Positions 1-6,221 of a stretch of 7,544 nt of DNA are shown here, piece by piece; the stretch's first letter is position 1, and each line of letters begins with the position of its first letter. Both the position numbers and the translations under genes were made by a program. The DNA is from Bacteroidota bacterium (GTDB lineage Bacteria > Bacteroidota > Bacteroidia > Flavobacteriales > Flavobacteriaceae). The stretch is taken from the NCBI GenBank assembly GCA_018656255.1, contig JABHYI010000001.1, positions 1-7,544 of the forward strand, in the 5' to 3' direction. Under the pieces are notes generated by a model. It saw nothing but the letters and a program-made list of their open reading frames with translations. It had not been told where the DNA came from and made no database searches.

Positions 1-1529
1 AAGGGCTTGCTTATAACTATCTAGAACGTTTTGATTTGTCTTTGGAAAGCTTTTTAAAGGCCAATAGTTTTTTATTAAAAGACGCTCAAGACATTCAAAC
101 CAAAACATATTTAGCAGAAAACTATACTCACTTAGCTGCTATATATTCTTCTATAAAAAATAATGAAACAGCCATAGAGTGTATAAAAAAGGCACTTGCA
201 ATATCAAAACCTATAGATGCTTATTGGGAAATCGGAGAATCTTATGAGTTTATGTTTGCTCATTATTTTGACGAAAAACAGTATCCACTTGCCCAGAAGT
301 ATATTGATAGCGCTCAAACCATGTACGCTAAAGTTGAAAATGTTCAGGGCATTCACTTCTTAGACAAATACAGGGCGGAAATTTACTTAAAACAAGACAA
401 GCCTGATTTGGCAATACCAATTTATGACACGCTCTTACAGCTAGACAAAAAAGACAGCATAGCCTATATATTGGCAGAAGGATATACTTTTTTAAGCAAG
501 GCTTATACCAACAAAAATACCTTTACCCTTGCTGAAAAATATCTAGATAGTGCCAGGATACAAGCCTCCATTTCTGAAAATCTATCTCACCGCATCTCCA
601 TTGCAAGCCAACAAGCCAAAATTTATAAACAAAAAAAGCAACTAGGCTTAGGAATTTTAGAATTACAAACCATTCTAAAAAATGAAGAAATTTCTTCATT
701 TCAGGAATCAAAAAAAGACCTTTATAAAGAATTATCTGAGCTTTACACATTAAACAAGGACCCAAAAAATGCTTTTCTATCCTTACAACAACACTATAGA
801 ATAAAGGATAGTTTGCGCGCTATTTTACAAAAAAATAAGTTTAATGTAATTCAGTCTGAGTTTAATTATAATGAATTATCTGCCAAGCTAGAATCCAAAA
901 ACGCACAATTGCAAGTATCAAAAGCAGAACAAAAACTATCTAGAGATAAAACCTATTTTACTTTTGGTGTTTTAGGTCTAATTTTATTGTTTTTCCTTAT
1001 TTCTTTTTACCGCCAAAAAAAATTAAATACCATTAAAAGAGAAAATTTAATAGCTAAACAAGAAGTACTCTCCATAAAACAAGAAGCCCTCGATGCTCAG
1101 GTAATTTTTAAAAACAAACAGATTACAGATTTTGCTATTCATATTTCAGAAAAAAATGAACTGCTAGAGAAAATCAAACTAAAATTAAAAGAAGTAAAGG
1201 TTATTAATGATACTCACAAAGCTGTTGTTAAAGACACCATACATTTCATCAATAATGATATTGATCAAAATAAAGAGAAAATACAACTCTACCAACAGGT
1301 TAACGAAACCAATGATTCCTTTAGAGCCAAAATAGACCAATTGTATTCTAATTTAAACGAGAAGGAGAAAAAGGTCGCTACCATGTTGCGTTTAGGACAG
1401 CCCTCAAAACAAATTGCATTGCAATTAGGGATTAGTGCGGCATCTGTAGATAACTACCGCTATAATCTTAGAAAAAAGATGGAAATTCCTAAAGGGCACT
1501 CTCTAAAAGATTTTATAAAAAAGATCTAA
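1..1529 (+). CDS. TPR-repeat membrane-anchored transcriptional regulator with C-terminal LuxR-like HTH (5' partial)
   Basis: Probable one-component regulator: a TPR sensor or protein-interaction domain, one membrane span and a cytoplasmic DNA-binding tail. The frame is open from base 3 with no stop, and the first residues (GLAYNYLERFDLSLESFLKA) already form a TPR helix pair. The gene therefore begins upstream, and a TTG at 36 is not a real start. In visible numbering (508 residues) about seven TPR-like helix pairs fill residues 1-270. A basic, Gln/Lys-rich coiled-coil-like stretch follows, then a hydrophobic span at about 317-336 (GVLGLILLFFLISFY), a second coiled-coil stretch, and a LuxR/GerE-type HTH at about 450-496. 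The HTH carries LNEKEKKVATMLRLGQPSKQ and later ISAASVDNYRYNLRKKM. This architecture is common in Bacteroidota; ligand and targets are unknown. If the HTH is cytoplasmic, the TPR part is predicted to be periplasmic. The stop TAA (1527-1529) overlaps the end of the convergent deacetylase gene. Confidence 0.88.
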   Translation, partial: GLAYNYLERFDLSLESFLKANSFLLKDAQDIQTKTYLAENYTHLAAIYSSIKNNETAIECIKKALAISKPIDAYWEIGESYEFMFAHYFDEKQYPLAQKYIDSAQTMYAKVENVQGIHFLDKYRAEIYLKQDKPDLAIPIYDTLLQLDKKDSIAYILAEGYTFLSKAYTNKNTFTLAEKYLDSARIQASISENLSHRISIASQQAKIYKQKKQLGLGILELQTILKNEEISSFQESKKDLYKELSELYTLNKDPKNAFLSLQQHYRIKDSLRAILQKNKFNVIQSEFNYNELSAKLESKNAQLQVSKAEQKLSRDKTYFTFGVLGLILLFFLISFYRQKKLNTIKRENLIAKQEVLSIKQEALDAQVIFKNKQITDFAIHISEKNELLEKIKLKLKEVKVINDTHKAVVKDTIHFINNDIDQNKEKIQLYQQVNETNDSFRAKIDQLYSNLNEKEKKVATMLRLGQPSKQIALQLGISAASVDNYRYNLRKKMEIPKGHSLKDFIKKI

Positions 1530-1548
1530 AAGATTTTATTGAAAAAGA
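1502..1548. repeat. Imperfect tandem duplication, about 23 bp x 2, across the convergent stop codons
   Basis: The 15-mer TCTAAAAGATTTTAT occurs at 1502-1516 and again at 1525-1539, 23 bases apart. After it the copies continue similarly (AAAAAAGA against TGAAAAAGA), so the whole is a near-tandem duplication with about one substitution and one inserted base. The spacing is not a multiple of three. The same sequence encodes Leu-Lys-Asp-Phe in the regulator in copy 1, while copy 2 supplies both the regulator's TAA and the deacetylase's TAG. AT-rich low complexity could produce part of the match by chance. Confidence 0.6.
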
Positions 1549-2443
1549 CCTCTTGCGCCACCTTGAAGGTGTTTTTGTGAGCCTCCAAAATAACATCAAT
1601 GTCTTTAGAATACCCGCCACCCATACTTACTTGAACAGGAATGTTTGCCTGTTTACAGCTTTCAAAAACAAAACGATCTCTTTGCATACACCCCTCTAGA
1701 GAACACCCTAATTTGCCTAATTTATCACTTGCCAAAATATCTACACCACTTAAGTAAAATATAAAATCTGGCTTTACTTTTGTTACTAGTTTAGGCAATG
1801 TGTTTTTTAAAATCTCCAAATATAAAGCGTCTTGGGTATCGTTTTCTAGACCAATATCCAAATCACTTCTTTGTTTTTTAAAAGGATAGTTTTTGGCCCC
1901 ATGCATAGAAAATGTAAACACATTTGGATTGTCTTCAAACAGCATCGCTGTTCCATTTCCTTGATGCACATCAAGGTCTATAATAAGTATTTTTGAGGCT
2001 TTTTTGGTGTCTAATAAATAATGTGCAGCTATGGCTTGGTCATTTAAAAGGCAAAAGGCCTCTCCGTGATCCTTAAAAGCATGATGTGTGCCTCCGGCTA
2101 TATTCATGCCAACACCGTTTTGCAGTGCAAACTCACACCCCTGTATGGTGCCGCCAATAATGTAATGACTTCTGTCTACCAATTCTTGTCTTAATGGAAA
2201 CCCTATTTTCCTGATCTCTTTTCTATCAAGAGATAGATTTACTAATTTATTATAGTAATTTTCCCCATGGGCTTTTAAAATAAGTGCTGGCGGTACTCTT
2301 TGGGGCTCAAAAAAATTATCTGGAGTGCAAATCGAATCCTCAAGCAATACCCTAGGAAGCAGTTCATATTTAACCATAGGAAACCGGTGTCCCTCTGGTA
2401 ATGCATATTTATAAATAGGGTGATTCGCAATTTTAAGCATCAT
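1526..2443 (-). CDS. Histone deacetylase family protein (zinc-dependent deacylase / amidohydrolase)
   Basis: Predicted cytoplasmic Zn2+-dependent amidohydrolase of the HDAC / AcuC / acetylpolyamine amidohydrolase superfamily, which removes acyl groups from lysine side chains or polyamines. At 305 residues it is a full single catalytic domain. By analogy with known HDACs the visible active site is complete: the His pair H120-H121 in AGGTHHAF, zinc ligands D158 and H160 in DLDVHQGNG, a third ligand D235 in SGVDILASD, and transition-state Tyr Y278 in MGGGY. The AGGTHH form, rather than PGHH, and the following GEAFCLLND resemble bacterial relatives of class IV (HDAC11-like) enzymes; this is from memory of the family. 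No signal peptide is seen. Two adjacent ATGs exist (2443 and 2440). The first shares its A with the metG stop (TAATG), suggesting translational coupling, and a GGAG (2457-2460) lies 13 bases upstream, rather far. The substrate cannot be read from sequence. Confidence 0.92.
   Translation of the reverse strand: MMLKIANHPIYKYALPEGHRFPMVKYELLPRVLLEDSICTPDNFFEPQRVPPALILKAHGENYYNKLVNLSLDRKEIRKIGFPLRQELVDRSHYIIGGTIQGCEFALQNGVGMNIAGGTHHAFKDHGEAFCLLNDQAIAAHYLLDTKKASKILIIDLDVHQGNGTAMLFEDNPNVFTFSMHGAKNYPFKKQRSDLDIGLENDTQDALYLEILKNTLPKLVTKVKPDFIFYLSGVDILASDKLGKLGCSLEGCMQRDRFVFESCKQANIPVQVSMGGGYSKDIDVILEAHKNTFKVAQEVFFNKIF
1556..1576 (+). terminator. Candidate Rho-independent terminator for the TPR-HTH regulator, inside the deacetylase 3' end
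   Basis: About 30 bases past the regulator's stop, a perfect 5-bp stem CACCT/AGGTG (1559-1563 and 1567-1571) with loop TGA is followed at once by five T residues (1572-1576) on the plus strand. The position and orientation suit termination of the plus-strand transcript. The same bases encode residues NTFKVA of the deacetylase on the minus strand, so chance is possible. The stem is short and the T tract is interrupted by G, so strength is uncertain. No equally good terminator was seen on the minus strand beyond the deacetylase stop. Confidence 0.4.
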
Positions 2444-4518
2444 TACGCAATGCTATCTCCATTGCTTACTCCTGCAGTATCTGGATTTACAAAAACTAGT
2501 GTTCCGTCTGGCATTTGGGTCATTAAAATCATACCTTGGCTTTCTACCCCTCTCAACGCTCTTGGTGCTAGATTTACCAAAACCGTCACCCTCTTTCCTA
2601 TAATTTCTTGGGGCGTGAAACTCTCTGCAATCCCAGAGACAATGGTGCGTACATCCAGTCCTGTATCTACCTTTAATACCAATAACTTTTTAGCTTTTGG
2701 CATTTTTTCTGCTTCAATAATAGTTCCAACACGCATATCCAACTTTGTAAAATCTTCAAAAGTGCAGGTATCTTTTTGCGGCGTTGTTACTTTTTCAGCA
2801 ATTTCATTTGCTAATTTACTAGCAGTTAGCTTATCCATTTGTGCTTGTATTTGTGAATCCTCTATTTTGCTAAAAAGAAGTTCGTTTGTATTAATGGTAT
2901 GTCCAGGGGCTATAAGTATTTGCTTAGTAGCTACATCACTCCATTGCAACCCATTTTGAGTTTCTCTGGAATTAATACGGAGCATTTCTTTTAATTTTCT
3001 TGAAGTATGAGGTAAAAACGGCTCACTTAAAATGGCTAGCGCACTTGCTATTTGAAGGGCAACAAACATAACTGTTTTGGTGCGCTGCTCATCTGTTTTT
3101 ATAGTTTTCCAAGGCTCTTGATCTGCCAAGTATTTATTACCCAAACGAGCAACATTCATCAGCTCTTGTTGCGCCTCTCTAAAGCGGTACCGCTCTATAG
3201 AGCTTTCAATAACCGCAGGATATGCCCTTACTGTTTCTAGGGTTTTTATATCTATTTGCGAGAGCATTCCCTCACTTGGAGTAATCCCGTCATAGTATTT
3301 ATGAGTTAATACCGTTACACGGTTTATAAAGTTTCCGAAGATGGCCACAAGTTCATTGTTGTTTCTTGCTTGAAAATCTGCCCAGGTAAAGTCATTGTCT
3401 TTTGTCTCTGGCGCATTTGATGTTAGTACATAACGCAACACATCTTGCTGGTCTGGAAAATCTTCTAGGTATTCATGCAGCCAAACGGCCCAATTCTTTG
3501 AGGTTGAAATTTTATTTCCCTCAAGATTTAAAAACTCATTTGCAGGCACATTGTTAGGAAGGATGTAACTTCCTTCTGCCTTAAGCATGCTAGGGAAAAT
3601 GATACAATGAAAAACAATATTATCTTTTCCTATGAAATGTAATAATTTGGTGTCTTTGTCTTTCCAATATGGCTCCCAATCTTTGCCTTGTTTTTTTGCC
3701 CACTGCTTAGTTGCAGAGATATATCCAATAGGAGCATCAAACCATACGTATAGCACCTTACCATCTGCATCTGCAGCAGGAACGGGGATCCCCCAATCTA
3801 AATCACGGGTAACCGCCCTTGGGCGAAGACCATCATCAATCCAAGATTTACATTGGCCGTACACATTTGTTTTCCAATCTTTTTTGTGCTCTTCTAGAAT
3901 CCATTCTTTTAAAAATGGCTCGTACTTATCTAGGGGTAAAAACCAATGTTTAGTTTCCTTTAAACTAGGTACAGCGCCAGTAATAGCACTTTTTGGATGT
4001 ATAAGATCTGTTGCGTTGTGGGAGGTGCCGCAGCTTTCACATTGGTCTCCATAACTTTCCTCATTACCGCATTTTGGGCAGGTACCCACCACAAACCTAT
4101 CTGCTAAAAATTGATTTGCATCTGCATCATATAGTTGCTGTGTTACCTCTTCTATAAACTTTCCTTCACTGTGTAGTTTTTTAAAAAACTCACTAGCTGT
4201 GTCATGATGTATTTTTGACGTTGTACGAGAATAGTTGTCAAAAGAAATTCCGAAATCTTCAAAAGATTGTTTGATAATACTGTTGTATTTATCAACTACC
4301 TGCTGGGGAGTAATCCCTTCTTTTTTTGCCTTTAAAGTTATAGGAACTCCATGCTCATCACTACCACAAACAAAGGCTACATCTTTTCCCTGCATGCGCT
4401 GAAAACGAGCGTAAATATCTGCGGGTATATACACACCAGCTAAATGCCCAATATGCACAGGGCCATTAGTGTAGGGTAATGCAGCTGTAATGGTATATCT
4501 TTTTGGATCTTGACTCAT
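2443..4518 (-). CDS. metG: Methionyl-tRNA synthetase with C-terminal tRNA-binding domain
   Basis: Charges tRNA(Met), initiator and elongator, with methionine using ATP in the cytoplasm. From the start chosen here it has 691 residues. The class I HIGH motif is at 22-25 (PVHIGHLAG). One zinc knuckle, C-x2-C-x9-C-x2-C, occupies 147-163 (CPKC ... CESC). The second signature is KISTS at 336-340, in place of KMSKS, a form I recall as usual for Bacteroidota MetG. A helical anticodon-binding region follows ([20 protein letters not shown] and on). The C-terminal approximately 100 residues ([15 protein letters not shown] onward) are an EMAP-II/Trbp111-like OB-fold tRNA-binding domain that mediates dimerisation in homologues. 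An in-frame ATG at 4554 would add 12 residues ([12 protein letters not shown]). I prefer 4518 because the core begins right after it ([20 protein letters not shown]), the sequence before the ATG is A-rich as in Bacteroidota, and a likely promoter lies inside the extension. The stop TAA overlaps the deacetylase start. Confidence 0.97.
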   Translation of the reverse strand: MSQDPKRYTITAALPYTNGPVHIGHLAGVYIPADIYARFQRMQGKDVAFVCGSDEHGVPITLKAKKEGITPQQVVDKYNSIIKQSFEDFGISFDNYSRTTSKIHHDTASEFFKKLHSEGKFIEEVTQQLYDADANQFLADRFVVGTCPKCGNEESYGDQCESCGTSHNATDLIHPKSAITGAVPSLKETKHWFLPLDKYEPFLKEWILEEHKKDWKTNVYGQCKSWIDDGLRPRAVTRDLDWGIPVPAADADGKVLYVWFDAPIGYISATKQWAKKQGKDWEPYWKDKDTKLLHFIGKDNIVFHCIIFPSMLKAEGSYILPNNVPANEFLNLEGNKISTSKNWAVWLHEYLEDFPDQQDVLRYVLTSNAPETKDNDFTWADFQARNNNELVAIFGNFINRVTVLTHKYYDGITPSEGMLSQIDIKTLETVRAYPAVIESSIERYRFREAQQELMNVARLGNKYLADQEPWKTIKTDEQRTKTVMFVALQIASALAILSEPFLPHTSRKLKEMLRINSRETQNGLQWSDVATKQILIAPGHTINTNELLFSKIEDSQIQAQMDKLTASKLANEIAEKVTTPQKDTCTFEDFTKLDMRVGTIIEAEKMPKAKKLLVLKVDTGLDVRTIVSGIAESFTPQEIIGKRVTVLVNLAPRALRGVESQGMILMTQMPDGTLVFVNPDTAGVSNGDSIA

Positions 4519-4542
4519 ATTTTTTGGCAAAAGGTTATGCTG

Positions 4543-4550
4543 CAAAAATA
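4543..4550 (-). promoter_or_regulatory. Candidate Bacteroidota sigma-A -7 element for metG
   Basis: On the minus strand the octamer TATTTTTG exactly fits the Bacteroidota -7 consensus TAnnTTTG. A transcript starting several bases downstream would leave a leader of about 15-20 bases before the ATG at 4518. About 19 bases upstream there is only TGG where a -33 TTG is expected, so the match is partial. The element sits inside an 18-base stretch with matching ends, ATGCT...AGCAT (4537-4554), a weak dyad. If it is real, metG can be expressed independently of the DUF1800-DUF1501 transcript. Confidence 0.4.
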
Positions 4551-4591
4551 GCATTTTAATAAGCAGATGCCACGTAATTTAAAAATTGATA

Positions 4592-6214
4592 TTACTTGAT
4601 TAAAATACTCTTACTGTAAAATTGCCCTAGGGCATTAATCCTGTAAATATACTGTCCATAGGCTAGTCTTGTATTGGCTCTAGCCTTTACGTCTATTATA
4701 TGATTGCCCGGAGTTAAAATTTCATTACAAAGAGTCACCATCTCTTGCCCTAGGATGTTAATTAGTTTGACTTCTACATGGGCCGAATTTTGCATATTTA
4801 TTTCAATAAAAGTTCTGTTATCTCTATAGGTAGCAACGTGGCTAAAGCGGCTCACATTTGCAAAATCTGAGGTGTTTAAACCCTGGCAATTAAACCCTAG
4901 ATTAAGTGTTTGGTAAGTATCGTTTAATAAAATTGTATTTACAATACTTGGGTCTAGACAAAACCAGTCTGTTAATACACTGGCGTATACATCTCTAAAA
5001 TCTGTGGAGGGCACAAGATTATTGTTATTATCCCATGCGCTAGCATCTATATCTGGATGGGCTCCCACAAACCCGTTTCCGTTAAGTCCTGCTCCAAAAA
5101 GAAATGTTGGAGAAGCAGCTCCATGATCTGTACCATTAGATCCATTTTCATAGGGACGCCTTCCAAACTCAGAAATTGTCATGCCCAACACTTTGTCATC
5201 ATATCCTGCGCTTGCTAAATCTTCATAAAAGTGTTTTATACTGTTTGCAAGGTCTTCATGAAGGGTTCTTTGTTTATTTACTTGATCTGCATGGGTATCA
5301 AAACCATCTAATGAAACCATATAAACCTTTGTGCCAAGTCCTCCTTTAATCATTCTAGCTATAATTGCTAGTTGGTCAGACAAAGTACCTTGAATATATG
5401 AGGCTTCATTGCTAGAGGATGTATATGCGTCATTTATTACCTCAGCATATGTAAAAGTTGTGTTGGTTTGAGCCCTTAAAAAAAGTAACTGATCTCCATA
5501 CACACACTCTGGAAGATTCACCACATCATGCAGCCCTCCTGTTTGTGCAATATTGGCTAATTGATCTGGGTTGGCAACAGAAAATGCGTAATTTGAACTA
5601 GCACCTTCAAAAATAAGATTTCCAACACTTCCAATTTGTATGGCAGGTGGCACCTCAGGCGGATTGATTAAATAATCTGGGTACAAGTCTTCAAAGTATC
5701 GTCCCCACCATCCAGTAGGTTCAATGTTAATGGCATCAGCTGTGGCCCATATATCACTAGATCTAAAGTGAGATAAGTTTTGGTCTGGATATCCAACGCC
5801 GTGAATTATTTTCATGTTCCCCTCTCCCCAGACAGCTTCTAAAGCGTTCATGTAGTTAGGGATTGCAAAATCTGGACTCAGCGAGAGAAGTTCATTTTCT
5901 TGATGACGTATCGTTGGACGTAAATTCGAATAGGTGTCATAATCATAAAGCGGCACTACGGTATTAAGCCCATCATTTCCTCCCTTAAGACGTATGATGA
6001 CTAAAATATTATCATTCTCTGACCCAGACAGCGCTACAGATAAAGGTGAGGGTACTGTTGCACTTACATTGGTTCCTCCCAGCATCATGCTTCCTGCTCC
6101 AGCAAGCCCAAGGGCTTGTATAAAAGAGCGACGGTTCCAAGTAGCATGCTCTTGATCGTGCGCTTTTTTTACTGCTTTATTTTTTGTACTCCAAGGCTTA
6201 TTTTTATTGGGCAT
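4592..6214 (-). CDS. DUF1501 family exported protein with Tat signal and T9SS C-terminal sorting domain
   Basis: Conserved protein of unknown biochemical role; I recall the family as related to the alkaline phosphatase/sulfatase fold. 540 residues. A long basic N-region leads to a twin-arginine motif, R28-R29 in NRRSFIQALG, then a hydrophobic Ala/Gly-rich stretch to about 47 and a possible cleavage site after VSA (50-52). The DUF1501 core runs from about 68 to 440: IIRLKGGNDGLNTVVPL near 73-89, SHFRSSDIW at 148-156, GFDTH at 304-308, SEFGRR at 348-353 and GTDHG at 361-365. The last three carry Asp/His/Glu residues that could bind metal. Residues about 455-540 form a Por-secretion-type T9SS sorting domain (VKLINILGQEMV, LAYGQYIYRI, terminal KSILIK). 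It starts 7 bases after the DUF1800 stop, with no Shine-Dalgarno, and is probably co-transcribed with it. The product is predicted to be at the cell surface or secreted. Confidence 0.93.
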   Translation of the reverse strand: MPNKNKPWSTKNKAVKKAHDQEHATWNRRSFIQALGLAGAGSMMLGGTNVSATVPSPLSVALSGSENDNILVIIRLKGGNDGLNTVVPLYDYDTYSNLRPTIRHQENELLSLSPDFAIPNYMNALEAVWGEGNMKIIHGVGYPDQNLSHFRSSDIWATADAINIEPTGWWGRYFEDLYPDYLINPPEVPPAIQIGSVGNLIFEGASSNYAFSVANPDQLANIAQTGGLHDVVNLPECVYGDQLLFLRAQTNTTFTYAEVINDAYTSSSNEASYIQGTLSDQLAIIARMIKGGLGTKVYMVSLDGFDTHADQVNKQRTLHEDLANSIKHFYEDLASAGYDDKVLGMTISEFGRRPYENGSNGTDHGAASPTFLFGAGLNGNGFVGAHPDIDASAWDNNNNLVPSTDFRDVYASVLTDWFCLDPSIVNTILLNDTYQTLNLGFNCQGLNTSDFANVSRFSHVATYRDNRTFIEINMQNSAHVEVKLINILGQEMVTLCNEILTPGNHIIDVKARANTRLAYGQYIYRINALGQFYSKSILIK

Positions 6215-6221
6215 AGAAGTT

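Noticed and set aside
36..38. TTG as the start codon of the TPR regulator
   Set aside because: The frame is open upstream to the window edge and the preceding 11 codons (GLAYNYLERFD) complete a TPR motif, so the gene is truncated by the window rather than starting here.
346..357. Any CRISPR array, tRNA or insertion sequence in the window
   Set aside because: Reading the window found no regularly spaced repeats, cloverleaf-like RNA or transposase reading frame; the coordinates are nominal because this is a window-wide negative.
523..765. 80-residue minus-strand frame opposite the TPR gene
   Set aside because: It is antisense to clear TPR repeats, and its hydrophobic, Phe/Leu/Trp-rich composition is what an AT-rich antisense frame gives.
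2420..2959. 179-residue plus-strand reading frame opposite metG
   Set aside because: It lies entirely antisense to the OB-fold and linker coding part of metG and shows no recognisable domain; it reads as a shadow.
3052..3240. 62-residue plus-strand frame opposite metG
   Set aside because: Short antisense frame within the MetRS anticodon-binding region; no independent evidence.
3464..3478. KISTS in MetRS as a damaged KMSKS loop (nominal location near this region)
   Set aside because: The variant is, as I recall, the normal form in Bacteroidota MetG, and the rest of the enzyme is intact, so it is lineage-typical rather than a defect.
3632..4054. 140-residue plus-strand reading frame opposite metG
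   Set aside because: Antisense to the conserved MetRS catalytic region, with Cys/Ser-rich composition typical of a shadow frame.
4570..4591. Terminator after DUF1501
   Set aside because: The junction contains only an AT-only near-palindrome (AATTTTTAAATT on the minus strand) with no GC stem or following T tract of the right form, so I do not call a terminator.
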